Shown here: positions 1 to 13,064 of the stretch, in pieces
Layout: the number at the start of each line of letters is the position of its first letter
How positions within the stretch are numbered: position 1 is the stretch's first letter
The notes under the pieces: generated by a model
The model's input: only the letters and a program-made list of their open reading frames with translations
What the model was told of the DNA's origin: nothing
The model's database searches: none
Made by a program: the position numbers and the translations under genes
Source: Oscheius dolichura
Lineage: Eukaryota > Nematoda > Chromadorea > Rhabditida > Rhabditidae
Length of the DNA: 64,000 nucleotides
Direction: 5' to 3'
NCBI GenBank assembly: GCA_932521035.1
Contig: OW051492.1
Location: 9,052,001 to 9,116,000 of the forward strand

Positions 1-1130
1 TGTTTAAAAAATAATAAAATTCCTTTATACGGGGCGGGAAAGATAATTCAAACTTTTCAGTCTTCTCTGCAATAAGAAAACCTACCGTACCATAGAAATT
101 CGCTGTCTTCCGTCGCCCACCGGCCTGTATTCGGCTCTCGACCAAAACAACAGGGCCTAGCACATCCCAAGATTGGATCACCATCATTAAGGACCTAAAT
201 TATATCAATAGACAATTTTTCAAATAAATCTAACCTCAAAACTGTAGGGAATCGTAGAAGTACCACAATACGCAGTCTCAATAACGTCCAGATTAATTGG
301 AACCAATACAAATAGGAATATTATCCACATGAATTAGTAGTGCCAGTGAAACAACAGGATAATGATGGTATCAGTGTGGATTAGGTCCATTTGTCCTCTA
401 AAAAGAAACCGGCAGGGGGGAGAGAGGAAGAAGCCCCCCGATGACGAGGAGGGGGCTCTTTATGGCGGATAAAATAGCCATCACCAGGTCTGGGGCCAAG
501 TTTGAAGAATAGTGGATCAAAGACGGGCAAGTGATTAGAAATCTGCTCTTTCTCGTGGAAATTTGAGGGGTGAGAAGTCGGAAAGGCGAAATGATAAGAC
601 CGCGAAGTTCACTTCGGCCAAAAAACAGGAGGGCGGGAACTTTGACCCACGCGATCTTTTCACATCTTCGAGACCTTGACTCAAGGTAGTTCAATGTGGG
701 AAAAATTGATACCCACTGGATATTAGGATGACACCGACTCTGGAAATCACTCTTTAATCGATTTTTTAAATCCAAAACCACGCTCAAACCTGGATTTCAG
801 TCCAAAATTCATTTGCAGGCCTCTCCTGGACTCCCTGAAAATGGTTAAAAGGGTTTTATAGTTTATTTAGATTGTTTCAATGGTAAAAAATGTCTATAGA
901 AGCTGTAAGATGGACTGAAATATTCTGAGCTAAACCATGAATCCAGATTTCTTGAAGTCAGCGCATTCCCCCTGGTACATAGCTCTTTAGCAACCTTTTC
1001 AGTCAAGATATGCCGGTTTTATTGAAAATATGAGGAAAAAATATAATATAAAAATACAATAGACACATTCTAATCAACCCGTAAGGAACCAATAAAGGAG
1101 CACTAGACAAAAAGAGGGTAAAGAGATAGG
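1..1130. other. Intergenic, no supported gene
   Basis: I see no convincing gene here. The longest open frame (minus strand, about 398-787) matches no family I recognise and has no splice or poly(A) context. A reverse-strand AATAAA (tttatt at about 1018) fits the 3' end of the minus-strand gene that stops at 1131. Confidence 0.5.
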
Positions 1131-2352
1131 CTATCCCAATGGATCGGGCAGGGCATTAGTACAGACGGCGTTAGTAAACGGTGTCATAATTATAGGCAGA
1201 CCAATGGAAATGATCCATCTTCCGTTAGCATTACAGGTTATTGGAGTCAGAAATGTTCCTGAAGCAGTGGCTGGAAGAATCACTGGAATCCCGGATGGGG
1301 TCCCCGTCAGGTAAAGGATATCCGTCACATGGGGGCACTGGATCTGAGCCACAGTTCGACAGCCGTTCACAGTTCTAAACAACAAAAAAATAGAGGAAAA
1401 TCTGGAAAGAAACTAACTGATAGACTATTTGAACAGGAGGGAAGCAAAAAAGAATAGGCGGACAATTTCCGACGGTCAGGTCCGGACAGGTTGTACAGGC
1501 TGAAAATAGGGAAGGTGAGGAAACTGTAGCTGACTTACAAGGCATTACTGTAGTTGTTGTGGTCGTCGTGGTTGGAGTAGTCGTAGTTGTGGTAACTGTG
1601 GTCGTTGTCGTGTCTAAAATTCAGTTACAGTAACCTAGAGACCTCCAAAATGGGAAATATCTGCAAAAAAAGGGTTATAAATCTACCAGGTACTGTAGTA
1701 GTCGTGCTTTCTGTTGTGGTGGTGCTCGCTGTGGTTGTTGTGGTTGCTAAAAACGGGCCGTGATTTCCTAATATGTTCAAAAGACAAGGATAGCGGCTTT
1801 TCCAGATATTCTCTCTCTCTCTCTCCCCCCATCCAATTTTTCGTTTCCTGATTCAAGACTACAGTAGAAATTATTCAAAATAAGGTCCCGCAACAAAACA
1901 CAAGTACCAGTTCATATTGATCCGTACCTGGAATCGTCGTCGTGGTTGTGGTTTCGGCAGTGGTTGTGCTAGCTGTGGTGGTACTCGTTGTGGTACTGGC
2001 CGTGGTTGTTGTGGTGGTGGTAACTGTGGCTGTGTCTCTTGTGAAAAATATACCCAAACCCACGTTCTGTTGTAGTTGTTGTTTCCTCTCCTCCTTCATT
2101 AGTGGTGGTGGTCCCCTCTCCCTCCCGAGTAGTCGTGGTCACCTCCCCTGCTTCTGTTGTGGTCACTATCTCTCCCACAATGGTTGTAGTCACTTCTTCA
2201 GGAACTATTGTGGTGCCAACAGGAATAGAAGGGTCTACAGTACTATCCATTGGGTCAATGTAAGGCAATAGAAGAGTATTAGCGGGGAAGTCGGGATTCG
2301 CCATCCGGAGGCATGATTCCACGGTGTAGAAGAAGAGAAGAACAGTCCACAT
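1131..2352 (-). CDS. Secreted mucin-like protein with DUF281-type cysteine domain
   Basis: Six exons (2352-2064, 2029-1928, 1746-1687, 1613-1539, 1499-1418, 1374-1131) close to 283 codons. The N-terminus is hydrophobic (MWTVLLFFYTVES), a likely signal peptide. The middle, split over four exons, is almost pure Thr with Ser, Ala and Glu, the composition of an O-glycosylated mucin stalk. The last two exons hold a six-to-eight-cysteine domain (CTTC, NCPP, ILFC, GCR, IQCP, ITC, VCTN) resembling the nematode DUF281 type. The function of that domain is not known to me; a cell-surface or cuticle role is inference. All splice phases agree, although intron 1 is only about 34 nt. A reverse AATAAA lies about 110 nt past the stop. 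The G/T-rich plus strand gives a Val-rich shadow frame, which I ignore. Confidence 0.75.
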
Positions 2353-2869
2353 TCAGAGAATCTGACGATCTTTGACCATAAAAGATTTATAGCTGTACCC
2401 GGATTTGTCGCGCCGCTTAGAGACGTTAAAAATGTTGATGACCTTCGAGGAAATCTTGGCATGGCGCCAGGAAGACGCCTTCTCCTCTTGCAAAGCAACC
2501 GATCCGGTTCAAATTGCAGTCTCTTCCAAATGGAACGATCACAAATCATCTGTCTAACTCGACAGAATCTTATGGTAAAAGAAAAAAAAAGAGTCTGAAT
2601 CCGATAACTTATGAATCTACCTGATAATCTCGAAGACCACTATAAACCCGAGGCATCTAATTAATCTAAAATAGAGCCCGTACTTTATCCCTGCTATTTC
2701 TGTCGCTTCCCGTTTGTCCTGTTTGCAGCGGGGATGGCAAACGAAACCAAAACGACGAGATTAGTGAGTAATGAAGAGTTCTGCAGCCAGCCAGCTGTGG
2801 TAAGTCGTTATTTTGGCATACCAGATGACCTGCGACGACAATAAGCAGTCAGAAGTTCTGGTTGGAGGG

Positions 2870-3042
2870 AATCGTGAAATGGAAATTTTAAAAAACAAAA
2901 TTAAAAACGTTCCCGAAGCTGTGACAGGAAGGATCACTTGAGAGCCGAAGGTAAGCTTACAGATTGCCTGGCTGTAATGGAAAACTGTATTAATCTTGGT
3001 CATAAGAGGAGCCACAATTTGTAACTGATAGACACAAAGCAT
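2870..3042 (-). pseudogene. Degenerate DUF281-type cysteine-domain fragment
   Basis: The minus strand encodes a stretch ending in VILPVTASGTF, almost the same as VILPATASGTF in the mucin-like gene just downstream, preceded by CxLTFGSQ-type sequence that fits the same domain. Beyond this motif no splice choice continues the domain: the following sequence keeps a short LTAYC-like piece and then stops. No signal peptide or Thr-rich stalk is attached. I read it as a decayed tandem duplicate of the neighbouring domain. It could instead be one exon of a gene whose other parts I cannot recognise. Confidence 0.45.
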
Positions 3043-3183
3043 AATAGTGATGAATAGAAGATTTGGGAGTCGGTCGGAAGGGTTGCTCCAAGCCGGCGCG
3101 CTGGAGACCTTGGAATGAAAAATGTTCTACCGTACTCCAGGATCACGAGAGGATTTTTTCCTTCTAATTTGCCCCTTACCTAC

Positions 3184-4155
3184 CTCTTGCACTTCTGTTC
3201 CTGCCCGGGCATAGGCGCCCATTGAAGTACATCACCGTCCTTACCGCGGGCAGTGCCTGCTGCGCCACTCCTCCCGCCTCCGTGCTCTTATCCTGTTGAT
3301 CTTGACATTTTCTGTAGAATTTATCCGTTGATAACCAAGATATATATGTTAGATGCTTACTTTACTAGTCCAGTAACTAGCCAGCCCAGTAATTGGGATC
3401 AGACAGGTGCCAATGAGGCACAATCTCCAGTCGTAGTAGAAACAGACAACGAAACCGGAAACAAACAAGGAAATGGTTTGTATAGCCAATCCAAAATATG
3501 TTCCGGTTCCTTCTTTTGTTTTATCAACATTACTGTAATATTATTTTTTAGCTTTTAGGCTTTGTTGGGCTCTTACCTCAAGGCTTCGGTAGAGAGAGCT
3601 CCACCATTTTGATGATCAAACCAGGCTATGTCCTGGGCAAAAACTGGACATAAACAACAGCTGGCGGAGATGATTTACCATATTTTCACTGACTCGTATG
3701 AAGCAGATATCCTATAGAAAGTATTATTTTATAAAAATAATGAGGAATACTTGGATAGAGGGTGCTAAAAAGGTTGCAATAGCTAAAAGTAAGTAGAGCA
3801 AGCATAAAAAAGCTATTTCATGATGAAATTCTTCAAAGATTTTTTCCCTTTCAGGATCTGAAAAATGTAAACTCTTTTTATAGAATAGCAAGCTTCAAAT
3901 TTCATATTTTTCGAATTATTGCGGTGAACAATGGAGGTAAAATATAAAAAATACCTATAGAATTGAATTTAGCAATTTCATTTGCGAAATTGACAAACGA
4001 TTGTGAGACATGACCCTGAATTCATCGGGTTTGTTGTTGTACAGTCAGAAATATACCAATAATCCAGCATAAAGAAACTTACCAAGGCCTGAGGCAACGG
4101 CTAGGACTGTTCCTAATATTAGAAGCAGTCGATCACGAGTAGAAGTGTATCGGAA
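3184..4155 (-). pseudogene. P-glycoprotein (ABCB) transporter remnant
   Basis: Several consecutive minus-strand exons match the first membrane domain of P-glycoprotein-type ABC exporters: RYTSTRDRLLLILGT (4155-4083), SENMVNHLRQLLF, QDIAWFDHQNGG, GLAIQTISLFVSGF with DWRLCLIG, and GGVAQQALPAVRTV with YFNGR. These are family-typical in order and spacing. At about 3625-3640 the reading frame shifts by one base between LLFMS and FAQDIAWFD with no intron to explain it, and the junction before the VRTV exon is also out of phase. No nucleotide-binding domain (Walker A/B, LSGGQ) is present. I conclude this is a truncated, frameshifted relic. Sequencing errors could explain the shifts but not the missing ATPase half. 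Confidence 0.65.
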
Positions 4156-4907
4156 CTAGGAAATTTGTATTTTTATGGACAAATAATGAACTGCTCACAA
4201 GTTGGAGTGTTGTTACAGGTCCATTTGCTCGTGGTGGTGGCCTAAAACATTTTTTTTGCTAAAAATGAAGTAAACTTAGTCTAGGAGATTTTCACAAGAT
4301 TCTGATGAAATTTCTAATTTGTTGAATAGATTTTTAGACCCATTTTGCATCATTTTCACGTGAAATAAAGATTTTACATCATAATTACCCAATCAAATCA
4401 AGGAAGAATGAATTGTATAGAGTTCGTACAATTTAGTTGTGAAAATAGATATGAAAACAAAAAGGATTGTTGCTTGTTGGTCTCCCTCTTTTTTTTTGTC
4501 TGGTAGGCGCGTTTTCTTTTATATCTTAGAACTGGAAATATAGCCTCAGCTATACTACACGCTTGTACTAATTTTTACAAATATTACCCCTTGTTGTTTT
4601 ATATACCTCTGTCACGTATTGTACAGTTTGTCTCATGATTTGTGGCTCAAAATTTTAGAAAATTCGAATGCTGCTCAAGCTGCCGCGCTAGCTGGTGTCT
4701 CACGAGGAAATTGCCTGAAAATCAAGCAAAAATACTGTAACCTCGTTTTTCCTCGTTTTTTCCTATTTCTTATGTCATTTGCGCATTTGTGCTTTGTTCA
4801 CGTCGCTCCTCAATTTGATTGTTTAGAACTATTTTCTTACTTTTTGTCCATTCAATATATTTTATTGACGGAAATATTTTAGTTTTCTCTAGCCTAGTGT
4901 TATCATC
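4156..4907. other. Intergenic / upstream region of eEF1A
   Basis: No gene is supported. A minus-strand exon-like stretch near 4195-4245 has two close cysteines after Thr residues, faintly like the start of the DUF281 domain, but I could not extend it. The last 60 bases contain pyrimidine-AG sites (ttttag, ctctag) just before the eEF1A ATG that could serve as trans- or cis-splice acceptors. Confidence 0.4.
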
Positions 4908-7010
<2,103 letters not shown>

Positions 7011-7432
7011 TCGTTTTTTCGCTATTTTTACTTGTTTGCTTTGTTGTTGAATTAACAAATATAAAGGTTGATATCTATCTAACTGTTCTATTCGTGTATT
7101 ACCCTATAACCCCCAGCGACGTACTCCAGTCGAGAAAGCACGGAGAGCGGGAATCCTCCACCCGAGTTAAACAAGTGGAGAGATGTAGTGTATATACTAT
7201 AACGTCGAGTTTAGAAAGAACGAAATAGTCTGAAGCTCCATTGAAACCCTGCGACCACGCTGATCGCATCCTCACCAGAAAAACCGACAACAGATCGATA
7301 TCAATATACCCTAAAGAGAAAAAGATAAATCTGAATATACTGAACGTGCATAGCCCTTGGTGGTTCCTAGGATACTGACTGAATTGTTGTACATATCATG
7401 GCCTAACCCAACTTGCAGATCGAGTAGAATAA
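7011..7432. other. Intergenic spacer
   Basis: No gene is seen between the eEF1A stop and the first ATG of the mobile-element-derived block. The first 70 bases are AT-rich (aacaaatataaagg) and probably contain the eEF1A 3' UTR. Confidence 0.4.
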
Positions 7433-8410
7433 ATGGAGCCGGAAAGCGTCCTCGCAGAAGAATTGGCCAAGTGGGATCGCTTCTTTCCGGGAGTTGCCGG
7501 GCACATATTCAATCAACTAAAAGAGAACCCGAAGACTAAACGTGAGCCCAGTTTATGATACCTTCTTATAATCAATGCAGAGGTCAAAAAGATGAGAGTC
7601 GTCGTCTGGATCGACCTCCAATATAAAGTTAATACGATGAACCTGCGCAAAGCCGTGGCTCTAAGGGCTGACAAAATCGAGATGGAAATTGGATTCGGTC
7701 TGGAAATCCCGTCGATGATCATGAGAAAGGAGCAGCTGGTACTGGTAGTAGCAGGCAATGAAAGCAAGGCGAAAGACATGATAGCGAAGGTAAGGCTGAA
7801 ACTCTTTTCTCTATAATCGTACCTAGGCTATGAGGAAGGAGCCCAGAAACCTGGAAGTCTTGATCTGCGGAAGGCGACCGACCACGGAATGGATGGAGTT
7901 CCTGGAGAAGGCGGCAAATGGTGGGAAAATCTACACGTCCAGCGCAACACCGCAGGTGGCTATCATCGAAGTCCTAATCCAAATCTCGAAGACAAGACTC
8001 AGGGACCGGAAAGCCTACGGTAAACTGGCCAGGTACTGAACCTACACCACCTGATTTTAGATTCGATCGTGCCACAGGAGGAAGATGAAGCACACCCGGA
8101 GATCAGCTTTCCTGCGACGACCGCAAGACCAAAGAACACGGAGCACCAGGAGCCGGAGCCAGACCAGTCGAACCCGCTGATGCTTCAACTCATAAAGACG
8201 ATGGAGCACTCGATCCGGGCCTCGGTGGCAGGTAAGAATAACCCATAATGCATCCAGGAATTCCAGCGATGCTCGAATCTCCTTCGACTCCCCAGAACAA
8301 GTGTGCCAGACGGGAGGAGCCGCTACGGCTGGAGCCACCGACCCAGAGAGAAGACTTCAATGTGGACAAGCTAAGGACTATCCTGGAAAACGGGAGCCCA
8401 CTTGTACAAG
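7433..8410 (+). CDS. Mobile-element-derived gene, N-terminal region, unknown function
   Basis: Five exons (7433-7541, 7581-7789, 7827-8019, 8061-8231, 8267-8410) join in frame with GT/AG introns of 35-47 nt. The predicted protein begins MEPESVLAEELAKWDRFFPG, then has a mixed alpha/beta-looking region with many charged residues and a Glu/Pro-rich linker (QEPEPDQSN). I do not recognise a domain. High GC and even codon use contrast with the AT-rich surroundings. Immediately downstream comes a segment shared with the protease frame at 8.9-9.9 kb, so I infer that this was the N-terminal half of a protein ending in a C48 protease, probably from a transposable element. After 8410 the best acceptor (8452) leads quickly to a stop, so the present gene looks broken at its 3' end. 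Confidence 0.45.
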
Positions 8411-8462
8411 GTGAGACCGGCAGTAATGTTATCGTACTATCAAACCATTCAGCATCGCCTAT

Positions 8463-8628
8463 GGATGACATGAGTCATGGCTGACGGACGACGTGGTGGA
8501 ATGGGCTCTGAACTTGCTGGTTGATAAGGCGACAACTGTAATCTCTCCCGCCCTCTGGGTAGACCTCGTGATAAATAAGACCCCCCTGGACAACATGAAG
8601 AAGCTGATCTCGGAAAAGGAATACACCA
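8463..8628 (+). repeat. Direct repeat copy 1 of protease-leader segment
   Basis: About 165 bases here are nearly identical to 9128-9289. They encode the leader of the C48 domain (ESWLTDDVVEWALNLL and NKTPLDNMKK). This copy has six C residues in the run before LDN, keeping the frame open, but carries a stop (TGA) just before the ESWL motif. After 8628 it diverges completely. An AATAAA follows at about 8763. Confidence 0.85.
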
Positions 8629-8860
8629 CACGAAACTCCCACACGAAGCTCCGCGATCAACGGCGGATAAGCCCGATAAGAAGAAAGGCTTCCACCTGGA
8701 AATTCGCCCCGATCACAAAAAGTAAGATCGATCATTGTTACTTGTTATAGCCACTGGCTCCCAATAAACTGTTATTATACAACACATAGATCTGTTCCGG
8801 GCGTATTCTCACACAAGCTATCTCAGTCTGCATTTACTAGGTCCACACTCCTCGTTATAG

Positions 8861-9858
8861 ATGAAACACCTCGCATCTACTGATACCAACTGTCCTCGTA
8901 AGGACAACGATAACAACCCAATGGGTAAAAGTGCTACTGCCGAACATGGCCCACAACCCCCGGCCAAAGCCACCACCCGCAAACCTAAACCTAGCAAAGG
9001 GCTCAGCCCCAACAATTCATACACCACCGCTTCCCCAACCGATGAAATGATTCACCCACCCCAGTCAGGGAAGAAAAGTCACCCGAAACAAATTAACGAG
9101 GGCTTTGATTGTCTGAACTTCGCCAGGGGATATGAGTCATGGCTGACGGACGACGTGGTGGAATGGGCTCTGAACTTGCTGGTTGATAAGGCGACCACTG
9201 TAATCTCTCCCGCCCTCTGGGTAGACCTCGTGATAAATAAGACCCCCTGGACAACATGAAGAAGCTGATCTCGGAAAAGGAATACACCATCTTCCCCATA
9301 TGTAAGGACTACCATTGGAGCCTCGTAGTCTTCCGTAAGAAGGGGAACTCCCCACCGAAAGCTGGCTACATTGACCCCCTACAGAGGCCAACACCGAGGG
9401 ACGTGGAGAACATGCTGGGCAAAATGGGAGTACGGGTAATTCCAACGGATTATGAAGGACGAGGATTCCAGAAACAGGAAGACAGCTACAGCTGCGGCCT
9501 GTGGATCCTAAAGTACACGGCTATGATCCTGAACCGGGAAGACATCAAGGACAGGTCAACAGCGGATATCCGTAAGTGGCTGAAACAGGGAAAAGAGAAA
9601 CAGGAGGAGAGGGAGACGACCCAGGTAAGGGGAGACAGAGAGGAGGAGGCCACCCCGAAGGCGGAGATATTTTTGGATCATTCCGGAACAAAATGCATTC
9701 ATTTACGTTTTATTTCGAATTTTGCTGTGTTTGATTATTTTTTCGTTTATTTTATAGTATTTCGGGGTCGGCAAGACACGAGAAATGGTCAGAAATACAT
9801 AAAAATGCATAAAAACGGCATTAGCATTCGAGCACTGCGCGAATTTTTAGACCTTTAA
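8861..9858 (+). pseudogene. Ulp1/C48 cysteine protease, transposon-type, one-base frameshift
   Basis: The upstream frame (8861-9259) has a Lys/Pro/Ser-rich leader then ESWLTDDVVEWALNLL. The downstream frame (9256-9858) carries a full C48 core. Counting from its first Met, H20 (DYHWS), D40 (YIDP), Q74 (FQKQED) and C80 (SYSCG) form the Ulp1/SENP-type His-Asp-Gln-Cys set. Enzymes of this clan cleave SUMO-like tails, and related proteases are often carried by eukaryotic DNA transposons and retroelements. The two frames are separated by a missing C: the run has five C here against six in the repeat at 8.46-8.63 kb. A leader-less start at the downstream Met is possible but would omit conserved sequence. 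The C-terminus after about residue 130 is low-complexity and charged. Confidence 0.7.
9128..9289 (+). repeat. Direct repeat copy 2 of protease-leader segment
   Basis: Partner of the copy at 8463-8628, about 660 bases downstream in the same orientation. Differences are few: gacaactg versus gaccactg, a three-base indel before the ESWL codons, and one C fewer in the poly-C run. The near-identity implies recent duplication or insertion of a second element copy. Confidence 0.85.
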
Positions 9859-10099
9859 GGTGTTGGCCTCGGCGAGTTGTGTCCCTTCTCCACCCTCAAA
9901 TAACAGTCTTACGGTAGCTCATAGTGTTCAGAGTACCGCCATTACCCCCTTCAACCCATAGGAAAACCACAAAATATCACAAAACTTTATTATTAGGGCA
10001 CACAAATGAAAAAAATGAACGGGGGAAGGGAGGCGCATCTCTTCTTCGAAGAGAGCCAAGGACAGCAGTCGTGGTGGTCGTCGCCGCCACTCTCCAGCC

Positions 10100-11724
10100 T
10101 CAGCCAACGAAGCGGTTATCCTTCAGGACAGCAGCAAAGTCGATCCGTACTCGACTTCCACCGATGAGCGTGTCGTCCAGCCGTCTCTTGGCTCTCTCGG
10201 CACCGTCGATTGTATTGTAGTAGATGAAGGCAAAACCGCGGCTGCGGCCGGTGTCACGGTCACGGCAAAGGCGCACCTGAAAGAAATGGATAAATATCGA
10301 GGTGTAGAACATTTTAGAAGTGAATAAAATGGCGTGGTCGCTACGAAAAATCATAAAACACCGCAATAATGACGACTTGGCGCGGTAAACGAATGGAGTG
10401 CGGTTACTGGCGGAATTTCGCTCCTTTTGAAAAGATTACGGTAGAAATGACGTCGTCACGAGATAAATAGAAGCAGAAACGCACGTAGTCAATGTATCCA
10501 AACTCCTTGAACAAGACGAACAAGTCGGTTTGGGTGGTGTCGCCATTCATGCCAAAAATACCAATACATCTCGAGGGAGACTGTCCGCCAGAGCTGAAAA
10601 GAGCTTATATAGATCAGAATATACAAGACAACATACGTTTTGCTCTGCTTGGCACGATGGTAGCCATTGGCGTACGATTCGACTTGCTTTGTAACTCGGA
10701 AAGCCCTGAAATCGGCTTGATTTTCCACGTTTTATCTTCTTTTTCCGGTCATTTCATCATTTTAGATCGTAATATTGAAATAGCTCGTAGTGAAATATTC
10801 TCCGTGGCTTCACAGTCGTCTCCGAGCAAAAGTCGTCCATTAGATTCAAATTCCTAATCCTCCCGCCTTTTCAACGATTCAAACTGATCAAAATTCGAAA
10901 TGGTACCGACTAACATCGACTTGACTTGACGAGGAGGGTCGCTCTGGCCGCGACTGTGGCTCCTCCGGCTGTGGCGGTGGTAGCGCTCGTCGCTGTGGCT
11001 CTTGTGCCGGTGGCGGTCATCGCTGTGGTGGTCCTTGTGGTCCTTGATGACGTAAGTTCGCTTCTTCTGGTAGTCGAGTGTCTTCTCGTGGCGGATCTCA
11101 TGGCGATGGCGATGACGACGGCCCACATCCGAATGCAGATGAGTTTGGGACCGGGCAGGGGGACTTCTGGCTCTCTTCGAGCTCTCCTGCTTCCGAGAGT
11201 CACTGAAAATGGAAAGGGATTAATTGAAATGAAGAGAGAAAGAAAAAACGCGGCTTAAAATTGATCTCAACCCGAAGAAAACTGTCATTTCCGGCCAAGA
11301 AAAGCGAAAAATGACGACTAAAACGTGTCAAACGGGTCAAAGTAGCGCGAAATGGATACATGTCGTTGAAGCGCGAATAACTTTTGATTCAAGCAGTCAA
11401 AATAAAAACTGATTAGGTTGCCTGAAAGAGCAGCAAATTCTGAACATTCCAGTATGTTTTCTAATATGCGCGGTGGTTTAAATTACGAGTTACAACGCAT
11501 CAAATGAGCGCCAAGAGGGGAAGAAGCGCCGCCGACGGTAAGCGTTTACATAATTTTCTAGCGATCAAATGCGGTTTTCTCGAGCAACGTTAAAATAGTG
11601 ACACTGAAGAAACGTTCTAAACGTACCGATCATGACGGGCCTTCCTGTATTGCCTCGGGAGGGAGCTGGAACGAGCCCTTGCCCGAGACGAGCGGGGGCT
11701 GCGAGAACAGGAACGGGAGTGCAT
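10100..11724 (-). CDS. Tra2-like SR splicing factor (RS/His-rich region plus one RRM)
   Basis: Four exons (11724-11627, 11202-10915, 10593-10485, 10276-10100) close to 223 codons. Exon 1 begins MHSRSCSRSPRSSRARARS, a classic RS start. Exon 2 is rich in Arg, Ser and unusually His (HRHRHE, RYHRHSRRS). Exons 3-4 form one RRM with RNP2 CIGIFG (about 138-143) and RNP1 RGFAFIYY (about 178-185), preceded by the TGRS linker typical of Tra2, and ending RVRIDF. Tra2 proteins bind purine-rich exonic enhancers in the nucleus and promote splicing; the C. elegans relative is rsp-8. There is no second RS domain after the RRM, so the C-terminus is short. The reverse AATAAA (tttatt at about 9985) fits the 3' end. 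The assignment rests on RRM wording and layout. Confidence 0.8.
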
Positions 11725-11970
11725 CTTTCGTCAGAAGGAAAGTCAGCAGAAGAAGAGGAGACGACTTCTACGACCAGAAAGAGTAGATAGAATGAGACGT
11801 GGAGACGACCGGAAAAGTGAAAAAATCTGTCGAGACGACGGGATTCTGACCGTTATTTATAGTCAAAGCGGTGGCAGCCTCATTTGCATGGCAAAAGACA
11901 AGAGTTGACAGAAATAAGACGACTGCTGAAATGAGATCAAATTGAAATTTGTTTATTTCCTGCCAGACAT

Positions 11971-12204
11971 CTAGTCAAAAAGATACGTAGAGGGAGGCGG
12001 GTGTTTTCTTCGAGGAAGGCCGGCGACAACCGTCGTGATGGTCGGCGTTGTCGCCATTCCGTTAAAACTTCTTCCCTTCTTCACTTTTAGACCTTCAAAG
12101 GGTCTCAAACAGTATAAATCACCATTTTGGAGGTAATTTCTAGTTCTCGTGGGTATCTTGGCAAGTCCGGTGATCCGCCTTCCCTCTGATAGTCCAGAGT
12201 TCAT
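11971..12204 (-). CDS. Candidate small protein, unknown
   Basis: A single open frame of 77 codons starts MNSGLSEGRRITGL and ends PPPSTYLFD. A reverse AATAAA (tttatt, 11950-11955) lies about 15 bases past the stop, which favours a real 3' end. It is basic and I recognise no domain. Part of it (11990-12053) resembles the 3' flank of the Tra2-like gene at 10027-10096 at the DNA level, so it may derive from a local duplication. A non-coding explanation is equally possible. Confidence 0.3.
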   Translation of the reverse strand: MNSGLSEGRRITGLAKIPTRTRNYLQNGDLYCLRPFEGLKVKKGRSFNGMATTPTITTVVAGLPRRKHPPPSTYLFD

Positions 12205-12400
12205 TCCAGCTGCCCATAGAGTTACTAATAACTAGGGATCGGATTTTTAGTTTTTCAACTATTTTTTTCCTGAGCAGTACTCGACGAGATATTGATGTTA
12301 CAATAGGTTTTGGGCCAAAAGGAAGCGTTTTAAAGGGTTTCCCAATCTACTATTTTCAACTATTTTGGGGGGTTCCGCAACTATTTCTAATCTATTTCAG

Positions 12401-12857
12401 CCTATACTGTATCACCATCTTTCGGATGCCTGCAGCTCGGGGCCCGCTACATTCGGGAACTGCCACTGAACGAGCGGGTCTACGGTCCGTCAATTGAACT
12501 CTTTAGTTCTATGTGGAGGATGTACATCTTTAAATCAGAGAAGAAAGGAAAATATTGCTTTAATCTCGGAGTAGACATGAAGTCGAACCCATTAGGGTCT
12601 GTCCCTTTCTTCATTTCTTTGACTATCCCCTTTTTAGAAAAAAGTATCACGGACTGGGAATGCTCCAAATCGTCTCTCAACGATATAACGGCTCGAATTT
12701 TGCTATCCGCTTTTCTACACAAGATGTTCCCTTCCAAGGCTCACGCTATATGTTGGGCTACTCGTATCTGTGGGAGAATATCATAAATGATAATTTTGTT
12801 CTGAATGACCGGCTATTTGCTATGTGTGCACAGTGGGAAGTTAAAGAAATTGAATAA
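12401..12857 (+). pseudogene. Truncated RING-MATH paralogue (MATH domain only)
   Basis: Two exons (12401-12596 and 12638-12857) encode only the MATH-like domain found in the two complete genes downstream: GCLQLGARYI, VYGPSIELF, KKYHGLGM and FVLNDRLF with QWEVKEIE at the end. The acceptor (ctatttcag) and the intron position match the paralogues. The RING and coiled-coil exons that should lie 5' are absent: the sequence between this acceptor and the opposite-strand small ORF is too short and shows no cysteine motif. No in-frame ATG precedes the first exon. I read it as a 5'-truncated duplicate; a hidden distant first exon is possible. Confidence 0.65.
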
Positions 12858-13064
12858 ATTGTTCTAATTTATTTATTGTTTTCCTTATTTTCGAGAAAAT
12901 ATCCAAGTGGAAGGATAGGGAAAGCCATATTGTTTATTCCCGCTTCCCTTTTCAGGAAAGTCAGAGCGAGACGCGCGCCTCCCGCCAATTCGCTTGATTT
13001 TTCCCGCTTCTTCTTTCCTGCTTCCATTTTGATCCAGAAAATTATATAATTATCCTCCTTTCCA

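Noticed and set aside
1942-2271. Valine-rich plus-strand frame
   Set aside because: It is the complement of the threonine-rich coding repeats on the minus strand, which have a consistent multi-exon model.
11503-11786. Two-exon plus-strand gene starting MSAKRGRS
   Set aside because: The opposite strand carries exon 1 of the Tra2-like gene (MHSRSCSRSP), which joins in phase to the RS/RRM exons; the plus frame is its shadow.
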